A DNA stretch of 64,000 bases from positions 321,706 through 385,705 of the forward strand of contig NW_005201493.1 in the NCBI RefSeq assembly GCF_000372725.1, in the 5' to 3' direction. A program made the position numbers and the translations under genes. The notes below the pieces were generated by a model. The model ran no database searches. It had not been told where the DNA came from and worked only from the letters and a program-made list of their open reading frames with translations. Shown one piece after another: positions 8,367-16,387 of this stretch. Source of the stretch: Emiliania huxleyi CCMP1516. Lineage: Eukaryota; Haptophyta; Isochrysidales; Noelaerhabdaceae. Positions within the stretch are counted from its first letter, which is position 1; every line of letters starts with the position of its first letter.

Positions 8367-8732
8367 CTACGCGCGGCGTGAGAGCTCGGAAGCGAGCTTT
8401 GCACGGCGATCGAGGATGGCACGGTTCACCCCCTTCACCGAAGCGATGGAGATGCGTTCCGCGTGGTGTGACACAAATGAGAGGCGGGAGTGGGGAGGGT
8501 ACGCGGTGCGGTCAACGCCCGAGCGTTGAGCCTTGCGCGCAAGGCGGTCGATCTTTGCAACTGCAGGCGGCGAGAAGCCGCCGCCGAATGTCTCGTGGAG
8601 AAGCAGGTTGAACTTGTTTCGTTTGGTGAAGATTCCATCATGGTAGTGGCCACGCTGTGACTTGACGTAGCCTTGGCCGGTGGCGTGGTCGAACGCCCGT
8701 TGACCACAGAACCCGCGTTGCTTGCAGCCCAT
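8367..8732 (-). pseudogene. dispersed coding repeat (mobile-element-type ORF), C-terminal half
   Basis: Reads GCKQRGFCGQRAFDHATGQG, then GHYHDGIFTKRNKFNLLLHE, TFGGGFSPPAVAKIDRLARK, GVDRTAY and SHHAERISIASVKGVNRAIL, with a stop after LASELSRRA. The same protein sequence recurs at 32377-32836 (plus strand, frameshifted) and its last 41 residues at 13217-13342 (plus strand). The TFGG-FSP plus HHAERIS arrangement resembles C-terminal regions of repeat-borne ORFs in protist genomes, but I cannot name the element class. It is truncated at its N-terminus. Confidence 0.6.
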
Positions 8733-8861
8733 GTTTGCAAGGCGGGCTCTCTCTCGTTGTATGTAGATCTTACGTACATTCCCGGAGGAGGACTGCTGAC
8801 GGGGTTTGCGATGAGAAGCGATCCGAACGTGGCATTCGGGTGATTAGATCACTACCGCCGA

Positions 8862-9240
8862 AAAACGCAACAAAAACAAAACAGCGGAAGCTCGGCCTTT
8901 GGCTCTCCGCGGCGCTTCCCACCCTTCGGGTCGCGCTCGAGCGGGGCATGCCAGTCGATTTCTTCGGCGACTACCTTTACAACAAGGCCCACCACCGGCG
9001 GCCCCACGACGGCGTCCTCGCCGCCTGGGCGGACGCGATGCGCGCCCCGGCCAACGCGCCGGTCGTGCACGGTGACAAGGAGAAACCAGAGCTCACCGGC
9101 AGTACAATGAGGGGTACAAGGTCGACCTCGCGGAACCCCACGCTGGCCCGGGGGGGTGCGATGAGGTGAATGAGATCAAGCTCTGGACGCCCCTCCTCAA
9201 GACCTCCTCGACGGGCGTTGGCAACGCCTCGAGTGAGAGA
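8862..9240 (+). pseudogene. dispersed coding repeat, N-terminal half, frameshifted
   Basis: In frame from about 8862 it reads LGLWLSAALPTLRVALERGM, PVDFFGDYLYNKAHHRRPHD and GVLAAWADAMRAPANAPVVH. After EKPELT a small deletion shifts the frame; the frame resumes as QYNEGYKVDLAEPHAGPGGC, DEVNEIKLWTPLLKTSSTG and VGNASS. The copy at 30300-30557 is in frame across this point. Together with the downstream-type fragments (8367-8732 minus, 32377-32836 plus) it appears to represent one longer repeated protein. Confidence 0.65.
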
Positions 9241-9264
9241 CAGAGAACGAAACATCCGCAGCAT

Positions 9265-10179
9265 CTAGCCGCCAGAAAGAAAGTTTCCCTCAAACGCCTC
9301 GGCTTCGTCCTTGGCGAAGTAGAACTCGAAGATGTCAATGTTGTCGCTCTCCATCACCCAATTCTGGTCCGGCGCCGTCGGATTGCCAGTCAGGTCGCAG
9401 GACGCGGCAAAATTGGTCTTAGTGGCCGCCTCGACCTCTGCAAAGATCTTCTTGCCTTCCTCCAGCTGAAGCAGATTGCATGCAAGCAGGTCCACCCGCC
9501 CGCCCGGGACGGTGGCATTCGCGAGGCACTGCATAAGCTCGCGGACGGGGTTTCCCTCCTCGCGAAGCTCTTCCGCGGTCGTGACGCGGACGCGCTCGCT
9601 GATCTCCCACTCAAAAGTGGACTTGTCGTAGCTGCCACCATCCTTCTTTGCTTCCGGGCCGTGGCACGCGAAGGCGATGCTTTTGAAGCCCATTCCTCCC
9701 GGGGAGGCCTCCTTCACCGCCCTGGCGAGCAGGGCCTTGAAACCCTCGAGGCTTTCGGCATTCTCGTCGCCGTCCTTCTCCCCGTAGTTGTACTGGTACC
9801 CGTGGCACTTGAGCATCTTTGAGAAGTCAGCAATGTCTGGAGTGTTTGAGGAATAGATCACGAGGCGGTGCGACACGGGGACAACGTAGGGTAAGCCTCT
9901 CTCGTTGACGACCATGTTGCACAGTCTGCCATTGATCTGAACTGGGACGACGCTACCGAGCTCCAATTTAAGGACCGGCTCCAGGTCGCCGCCGCCGCGC
10001 TTGCGCCACTCTGCCAGGTTCTCCTCGTCCACGCCGAGATCGGTGGCGGAGGGGAGGGCGGCGGTCGGCTGCGTTGGCGCGACGGTATCGGCGGGCGTCG
10101 GGGCGTCGCGTTCGGCGGTGGGAGGGCCGGGCAGCTCCTTCTCGGTCGAGGGCTCGACGCGGCTGGAGAAGCAGCCCAT
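9265..10179 (-). CDS. DUF4347-like protein with N-myristoylation motif
   Basis: 304 residues, intronless, from the ATG at 10179. It starts MGCFSSR: Gly2, Cys3 and Ser6 fit the N-myristoylation/palmitoylation pattern, suggesting membrane attachment of a cytosolic protein. Residues 8-60 are Pro/Thr/Ala-rich linker. From about residue 105 it resembles DUF4347: LVIYSSNTPDIADFSKML, then FKSIAFACHGPE, then RVDLLACNLLQLEEGKKIF, then TNFAASCDLTGN and a final WVMESDNIDIFEF strand. DUF4347 domains are usually found in very large bacterial surface proteins; a short lipid-anchored eukaryotic version is unusual. The catalytic role, if any, is unknown. The family call rests on motif order only. Confidence 0.65.
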   Translation of the reverse strand: MGCFSSRVEPSTEKELPGPPTAERDAPTPADTVAPTQPTAALPSATDLGVDEENLAEWRKRGGGDLEPVLKLELGSVVPVQINGRLCNMVVNERGLPYVVPVSHRLVIYSSNTPDIADFSKMLKCHGYQYNYGEKDGDENAESLEGFKALLARAVKEASPGGMGFKSIAFACHGPEAKKDGGSYDKSTFEWEISERVRVTTAEELREEGNPVRELMQCLANATVPGGRVDLLACNLLQLEEGKKIFAEVEAATKTNFAASCDLTGNPTAPDQNWVMESDNIDIFEFYFAKDEAEAFEGNFLSGG

Positions 10180-11130
10180 CGTGAGAGGCGACCGTTACAA
10201 AATCGTGAGAACGGCGATGGTTCTTGTGCCAAAACAACCTGACGTGAACCGGGGGGAGGGACGTGAACCGGGGGGAGGGGCGGCGGCGAGCATCGGCGAC
10301 GGGCATGTGCGCCTCGTTGGCGACTTGAAACTTACGAGCTCGCATGCGTGCAAGGGTGGAGACCGGCTCGGCTGGAAGGGGGCTTTTGTCGCCTTCGGCA
10401 ACGAACGCCAAGCGGGAGCTGCTCGACTTAGTGATAGGGCATGCTGCATGCATGGCCACGGCCAGAGGGGGGGGGAGGGGGAGGCGGAGGATGCAGAGGC
10501 GGAGAAGGCGGCGGCGGAAGAGGAGGAGGAAGAGGAGAGTGAGGGGGAGGCGGAGGCGGAGGCACCTGTGACGGCCCACTACAAGAAGGGCGACTACCGG
10601 TTCGCGCGGGAGATAAAGACCTGCGTTTGCTTGACTTTGAGACGTTCGGCGGCTTCGGGACAGGCGGCGAACACGCGAGCGCGGCCGATCGCGTAGAAGC
10701 CCCTCAGATGAGTGGTCAGATGAATAGTGAGCGAGGGATCCGGAGGGGAGCACAAATAGGAGGCCCAGCCTTGCCCTCGTGCCGCCGAGAGTGTTGGCCG
10801 CGAGAGTGTTGGTACCGTAGTGCAAGTTGTTCATCAGGCGAAGGTCCACGCGCGCAGTCCAGACCAAAGCGAACAGTTGTTTGGTATTGCTAAAAATCTC
10901 TCTCTCTCCAAAGCGACTCATTTCTCAAATCCGCATACCAGCTCTTCATGGGCTTGTCTGCCACCCGGCCCCGCCACCGCTTCTTACGATATCCGCTGCG
11001 GCTCTTGGTGAAGAAGAGATTGTTGAGCGCGGCGAAGCGCGGTGTAAAGTCAAGGAACAACGCCGCGACATAAATAAGAAAAACGCGGCGGCGTCTCGCG
11101 TCGGCGAAAGGAAGAGTAGGGAGTATCTTG
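10180..11130. other. intergenic, purine-rich tract, no gene
   Basis: This is the shared upstream region of the DUF4347-like gene (minus) and the hydroxylase (plus). It holds a tandem duplication of ACGTGAACCGGGGGGAGGG (10240-10277) and a GGAGG-rich purine tract (10460-10560). Long overlapping ORFs on both strands here have arginine-rich, shadow-like composition. A short frame near 10627 reads LDFETFGGFG, reminiscent of the TFGG motif of the dispersed coding repeat, but is too short to call. Confidence 0.45.
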
Positions 11131-12910
11131 ATGCCCAAAAAGCAGCCCCTCGGCCCGTCGCCGCGGTCCGTCTACCGCCGCGCACGCGCGCTGCACGCCG
11201 CTTGGGACATCGCCCACGGTCTCGGCGTGTGCGCGGTCTCGCTCTACCTCCTTGCGCGGCAGCGCGACCCCGCCCTCGTCGGCGGCGGGTGCGAGCCGCT
11301 GCAGTGCCGCGTCGGCGCCGTCTGGCGCGCGGCGTCCGCCGACCCGCTCGAGGCGGCCTGCGCCTGCTTCACCAACTTTTTCTTCGTCTCGATGTGCGGC
11401 AACTCGCCCGCCGCGTGGGCGGCGGCGCTCTGGTTCGCGAGCGTGGACGAGGCGGCGTGGGGCGCGTTTGCGGCGGGGGTGACGGCGCGCTGGGGCGACC
11501 TGTACGACGGCGGCGCCGGCTACGCGTACGGCGTCTGCACCTTCCTCTTCTTCCTTGTGCCGTACCTCCTCCACGGCGCCCTCCTCCTCCCTCTCGAGCT
11601 CTGGAGCCCGGCCGTCGCCGCGGGGACTCCGTACAAGCTCCAGCCGCAGAGGAGGGTCGAGGTTGGCCGCATCCCGCGCGTGGTGGCCGTGTCTGTGCTC
11701 GAGCTGTGCTTGGTCGGGCTGCCCTATGTGCTCGCCCTCGCCCACCTCTCCGTCGCATCGCGCGGCGAGCGCGGCGTGAGGCTGGAGGGGGCCCTTCCCA
11801 GCTACGCGGAGCGCGCGTGGATGCTGCTCGCTCATCTGTTGGTCAACGAGGTGCTCTTCTTCTACGCCCACTGGGCGCTGCACCAGGGCCCCCTCTACCG
11901 CCGCATCCACAAGATCCACCACGAGTTCACCGCGCCGTTTGCACTAGCCGCCGTGCACGCCCACCCGCTCGAGCTCCTCACGGCGGACTTAGTCCCCTTC
12001 ACCGCCGGCTTCGTCCTCTTCCGGCCTCACATCTTCTTTGTCTTTTTGTGGATCGTCGGCGCTGCCCTCGGCACCCAGACGCACCACTCGGGCTACCGCC
12101 TCCCCTGGATCGCAGCCTTCGACGAGCAGCCAGACTTCCACGACTTTCACCACCAGCGCTTCAGCTGCTGCTACGGCAACATCGGCTGGCTCGACTCGCT
12201 GCACGGCACATCGAGGCCGTACCGCGAGGCTCAGGCGCGCGGGAGATATGGGGAGATATGGGGAGATGTGTGGGGAGATATGGGGAGACATGACTACCGC
12301 GAGGCTCGGGCTCGCGGCATCTCCCCCCAACCTCCCGCCTTATCGCCTCCCGATCTCCTCCCAATCTCCCGCCGATATCTCCTCTCGATCACCCCCGATC
12401 TCATTCCGATCTCCCCCCAATCTCCCTCCGCGAGATAGCACGCGAAAGCATGCCGCGAAAGGCGGACCAACGCTGCTGACGAACCCCACAGCACGGATCC
12501 TCGCCTCCCCCCCCCCCCCCAACACCCCCCCCCCCCTCTCTCCCAGGCGGCGGCCGAAGCGAGGCGAGACAAGGCGCAGGACCGGTGGGAGGAGGAGCGG
12601 GAAGAGCGGGAGGAGCGGGAGGAGCGGGAGGCGAGGCGGGGGCAGCGGTGCCGTGCGTCCGCCACCAAGGCCGCCGAGGCGGAGGTGGAGGAGGAGGGGG
12701 AGGAGGAGGCGGGGGCGGCACACGCCTCTCCACCGTCGGACCGCGTGTGCGCGAGCCACGGCGCCTCTTCACACTAAAACCCGCTGTGAACAGGCGGCGG
12801 CGGGCGCCAAGCGGCGGGCCGCGGCGCGCGTCGCGCGGCCTCTCAACTGGCCGCTCTCCACGGCGCTCAGCACGGCGGTCGGGCTGCACTCGCCGCTCGA
12901 GCATGGCTGA
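11131..12910 (+). CDS. fatty acid hydroxylase / sterol desaturase superfamily enzyme, 3 exons
   Basis: Exons 11131-12228, 12547-12708 and 12794-12910 join in frame to a 458-residue protein. Exon 1 carries several hydrophobic segments and the diiron histidine motifs in order: HWALH (about residue 246), HKIHH (about 259), THHS (about 316) and HDFHH (about 336), followed by YGNIGWLDSLHGT. Family members are ER membrane oxygenases acting on sterols or long-chain lipids; the substrate here cannot be told. Exon 2 encodes a charged helix (EEEREEREEREEREARR) and exon 3 ends STAVGLHSPLEHG. Both introns are GC-AG (GAG|GC and GAG|GC, acceptors AG|GCG). Intron 1 holds a GGGGAGATAT minisatellite and a second, mutated copy of the exon-1 end (CTACCGCGAGGCTCGGGCTC at 12292). 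Intron 2 ends in a TTCACA...TGTGAACAG element found in other genes. Confidence 0.85.
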
Positions 12911-13216
12911 GTTCTGGACTGGGCGGGTGGCTGTGTGTGGCCGGGTGCGCGCGGGCGCGCCGGCAGCTGCCGGCAGACCCAGACCGCAGACGGCGCAGCC
13001 GGGTCTGATCATGCGGGACGAAGTCTCCACGGTGTGCGGGTGCATTTTGTAGGATGTAGGAGTAGGTAGGTCTGGCTGACTGACTGATAGGTTCATAGGT
13101 CCCTGTCGCGCTATCTCTAGAGCGCAAGGGTCGAGAGAGGGGGCGAGTCTGCGAGAACATAAAGTACTGTTTTGTATTGGCTAGTTCCATTTCACTGAGA
13201 GAGAGACCCTCCCTCC
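12911..13216. other. intergenic, no gene seen
   Basis: 3' flank of the hydroxylase gene. It contains the palindrome-like GCGCGCGGGCGCGCCGGCAG segment (~12950) and AT-richer sequence toward 13180. No coding evidence. Confidence 0.4.
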
Positions 13217-13342
13217 CCACTCCCGCCTCTCATTTGTGTCACACCACGCGGAACGCATCTCCATCGCTTCGGTGAAGGGGGTGAACCGTGCCATCCTCGA
13301 TCGCCGTGCAAAGCTCGCTTCCGAGCTCTCACGCCGCGCGTA
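13217..13342 (+). pseudogene. dispersed coding repeat, last 41 codons only
   Basis: Encodes HSRLSFVSHHAERISIASVK and GVNRAILDRRAKLASELSRR, ending at a TAG. It is an almost exact inverted copy of the 3' end of the ORF at 8367-8732. Sequence identity continues past the stop to about 13403 (ACACAACCCCCCCTCT, CAGTAAGCTAAAAGTACG), matching 8322-8366. The inverted pair brackets the DUF4347-like and hydroxylase genes. Confidence 0.75.
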
Positions 13343-14270
13343 GGGCCCTTAGGGGCCTAGAGAACACAACCCCCCCTCTCTTTTCTCCCAGTAAGCTAAA
13401 AGTACGTACGTTTCACTGTGGCACAGCTCGCGTTACAAAACCTTGATTTGACCATTTGCGCAAAAAGGTACATCGCGGTGCCTGGCATGTTGTGCGAGTA
13501 TGTGGGCCAAAAGCGTCGAAAATGTCCCAAAAAGCGTGTCTCGAGTTTGTTGCAGCTCCGCAGCCTGCGCGCGCTGCCGGGACGCACCGCTTGCTGGATC
13601 TGTGCACTCCCTGGGACCCAGGGAGTGCACAGATCCAACAGGAGTGAGTAGGCTCGACGCCGTACTCGAGATGGAGCTGCAGAAAGTACGCCGCCGAACG
13701 TGCCACCGACGGCGTCCTGGCGGAGGTGGTGGAGTTTGAGACCTGAGGCTGCGGAGGTGACGCCTGAGGTACCGGGCCGTGCACGGCGACTCAGCCGGCG
13801 ACCGCCACGGGCTCAGACGAGACTTGTCGACGCGTTCCGGCTCAGCTTCACCGTGGTCCTCGGGCGTCTGTCGACGTCAGGACCACCCATACAGCTCGCG
13901 GGTTTGAGGTCGCAAGGACCAAGATGGTGGCGTTTGGACATCCCAACCATCACATAAGACAGCCTGTAGGTGATGGCGGGACGGCGCAGTGTTTGTGGCA
14001 CTCGGCAGTAGGCACCCGCGGCACAGCCCCGCGGTCGGCTCTCGCGGGCTGCGGAACCGGCCCCAGAAGGGGACGGTCCGGGCGAGTGTGGCAGCTCCTG
14101 CGCTAGTATGGGCACCCTCTATCACAACACTACTGATCCTGGCCATTAGAGCTGCCAGGGATAGCGTCAGGAGCTGGTAGGAGTCAAAACCCCTCATATT
14201 TGAGACATCGTGGCCCATATACTCGCACAACGAGCCGCCTTCCAGAGGCAGCTGCGAACCCCGCCGAGTG
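13343..14270. other. non-coding region before the gap
   Basis: Contains a perfect 41-bp hairpin (13596-13636, listed separately). Short frames on both strands share no recognisable domain. The segment from 14200 to the gap is the left half of an inverted repeat that resumes on the other side of the gap. Confidence 0.45.
13596..13636. repeat. perfect 20-bp stem hairpin
   Basis: GGATCTGTGCACTCCCTGGG (13596-13615), a single A, then the exact reverse complement CCCAGGGAGTGCACAGATCC (13617-13636). A perfect 20-bp inverted repeat with a one-base spacer is far beyond chance and would extrude as a cruciform or form an RNA hairpin. No poly-T follows, so it is not a typical terminator. Confidence 0.9.
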
Positions 14271-14370
14271 NNNNNNNNNNNNNNNNNNNNNNNNNNNNNN
14301 NNNNNNNNNNNNNNNNNNNNNNNNNNNNNNNNNNNNNNNNNNNNNNNNNNNNNNNNNNNNNNNNNNNNNN
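14271..14370. other. assembly gap (100 N) at an inverted repeat
   Basis: Exactly 100 N, the usual placeholder for a gap of unknown size. The left edge ends AGCTGCGAACCCCGCCGAGT and the right edge begins ACTCGGCGGGGTCGCAGCTG, reverse complements apart from one base, and the match extends outward into AGAGGCAG/CTGCCTCT. Assembly broke at a palindrome or a misjoined inverted copy. Confidence 0.95.
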
Positions 14371-14520
14371 ACTCGGCGGGGTCGCAGCTGCCTCTGCGCG
14401 TCTTGGGTAAAGGGTGTGGATGCTGGGGGTTGAACAAAATCGGAGGACGCGACCCACTTCGCCACAGACGGTCCCGCGCCTCGCCGCTATGACGGGTAGA
14501 CGACCGCGGCTCGTGTGCGT

Positions 14521-15773
14521 CTACCCGTCTTTGTCCGGAGTGAATACTCCAACGCGCTCGTCGGTGACGGTGTCCTCCAACCTGCGCCGCGCTCGGCGAA
14601 CCTCGACAGCGCTTTCGGTGGCATGCAGCTCTTTGCGACAGAAGCCTGGAGAGCAGCTCCTCTGCTGCTCATCTCTCGCCTCCTCCGACAGCTGACCCCA
14701 AGCCCCCCCCGGGGCCCTCCGGCCTCGGCCCTCCGGCTCGCCGGCGGGTCCGTTATCGTATTGCGGCAACTCCCCTCCCCCAGCTCCTCCTCCCGGGTAC
14801 ACCAGCCTCCGGCGGGGCGGTCTCGGGTCCCCCCGGTTATTCCGAGCGGGTCCATACGGTGGCGGCCCCGTCGGCGGCGGGGGTGGAGGCGGTGGCAGGG
14901 GCGGCGGGTACGGTGGCGGCCCTCGCGGCCCAAACGCCTGGTGTGGAGCCGCTGGGGCGGCCCCACGACCCTGCAGCCGTTCCAGTGGCGGGGGCGGAAG
15001 TGGCAGTGTGGGTGGCGGAAACGATGGCGGCACTGGCGGCCGCACCGCCTGGTGTGGAACCTCAGGGGCGGCTCCTCGACCCAGCGGTCGCTCCAGCGGC
15101 GGGGGCGGAGGCGGTGGTGGTGGGGGCGGGCCTGGTGGCGGCGCCGGCCGCCGCAACTCCTGGGGCGGGGCCTCGGGGGATGCCCCCTGCCCCTGCGGCC
15201 GTTCCAGCCGTGGTTCCACGCGTCGGCCGTCCACCCCGCTCGTGGGGGGGGGCCTAGCTCTCGTCTCCCCTCGGGAGGGGGGGGGGGGCAGGACCCGGAT
15301 TCGCCGACGGCCCCGCCTCTCCCCCCCCCCGCTCCGCATCAGGCCGTAGACTGTGCAGTAGTCGCGTCGCCTCCCCACTCGCCCGGTCCCTTTCGATTCG
15401 GTCCCACACTGACCGGATATCGAAGGCCGAGTTGTGTTCGGATAGCGGGCCCGCCGATGCCACCCGCCTCTTCACACAGCAGGCGTACGCCTTCATCGCC
15501 TGCCCCCCCGACTGCGTCGGTCCCGGTGCGATGTCGTTGACGAGGTAGCCCTCCCCCTCCCACCGGAAAACCTGTCCAAGAAGGTCCGGTCGAGCCAACC
15601 AGTCGTCTTGCCAGTCCCCGCACTTCCCGTGCCTGTACTGGCCTGAGCACGCCGGTGCTGGCCGCGAACGACAGGCCGATCGCCCAAGCTCCGCCAGGAC
15701 CGCCGGCGTCTTTTTTCGGCTTTTTCTCTATACCCGACGGTAGTGCCGTATACGGTACTTTTCGTTTACCCAC
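14521..15773 (-). pseudogene. decayed proline-rich ORF of unknown (possibly retroelement) origin
   Basis: Reading down the minus strand from the ATG at 15773, three overlapping frames carry protein-like sequence: KRKVPYTALPSGIEKKPKKD (15773 onward), then YRHGKCGDWQDDWLARPDLL with GQVFRWEGEGYLVNDIAPGP (about 15630-15540, ending in a stop at 15254). A third frame to 14521 has three imperfect ~40-residue Pro-rich repeats (PPLERxxGRGAAPxxPHQA). Frame changes near 15600 and 15380 mean either introns or decay; no clean splice solution was found. The basic/proline-rich layout could be a gag-like protein, but no zinc knuckle, protease or reverse transcriptase is present. Confidence 0.35.
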
Positions 15774-15849
15774 ACTAAGCGAGTCGCGCTAAAATTCTTC
15801 TTCATCCGTGCGCGCCTACGTTTCTTTGAAAACACCGCCGACTATAGTC

Positions 15850-16140
15850 GAGCGCGTCGGAGAGGTGTTTCGACACCGAGTGTTTTGAACGTTTCTTCGT
15901 AGAAGAAATCGTCGAGAGAAAAATTCTCTCGCCGGTGTTCACAGAGCTCTGTGAACACCGGCTACTCGGCCTTAGCCGCCGGTACGTCAACAGTGCGATA
16001 GCCAAGTATCGCACTGTTGGGTCCCGATGGTGTCCCATCACAAATTCGTGCTGTCGACAGATCATGTCCCTTGGTCGACTGCACCCGCCTTTGGACGGTT
16101 CTCCGACATGCTTAGATGAGTCTTTTTTGTCTTTTTGGCT
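15850..16140 (+). repeat. hairpin-rich dispersed repeat, plus copy
   Basis: About 290 bp that align in reverse orientation with 56640-56945; shared blocks include GAGGTGTTTCGACACCGA, CTCGGCCTTAGCCG, GGTGTCCCATCACAA and CACCCGCCTTTGGACGGT. A shorter piece is at 37127-37165. Inside are a perfect 30-bp palindrome (15932-15961, CCGGTGTTCACAGAG and its complement) and a 13-bp stem hairpin (15988-16019, CAACAGTGCGATA/TATCGCACTGTTG). The hairpin positions are kept but their sequences change between copies. Confidence 0.8.
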
Positions 16141-16387
16141 CGCCTGGTCTTCACCAGTGCGAACATATTCTTGCTCGTAGGAGTCGCTCGTCTCTTGTCC
16201 GAGCAAACGTGCGCCCGATCGCCCCATTAAGCACGTGCGAAGGGTATCCGAGTGCCGTAAACTCCCTGAGCTTGCTCGTCACGCTGAGCGCGAATCCCTC
16301 GTCATCGCTCGCCATCGCGACCACCTTGAGCAGGCATCCAACCACGATGCCCGCCTTCATTTTAGCGCATGTGAAGCTATCCCAACG

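Noticed and set aside
10627-10893. Plus frame beginning LDFETFGGFGTGG as another copy of the dispersed coding repeat
   Set aside because: Only the TFGG word matches; the flanks do not resemble the repeat.
10827-12293. 488-codon plus ORF overlapping the hydroxylase
   Set aside because: Arg/Pro-rich shadow in another frame; the hydroxylase frame has all histidine motifs and clean exon joins.
14515-15540. Plus-strand 341-codon ORF across the proline-rich region
   Set aside because: Trp/Arg-rich antisense of the minus-strand proline repeats; the minus strand is more protein-like, though itself decayed.
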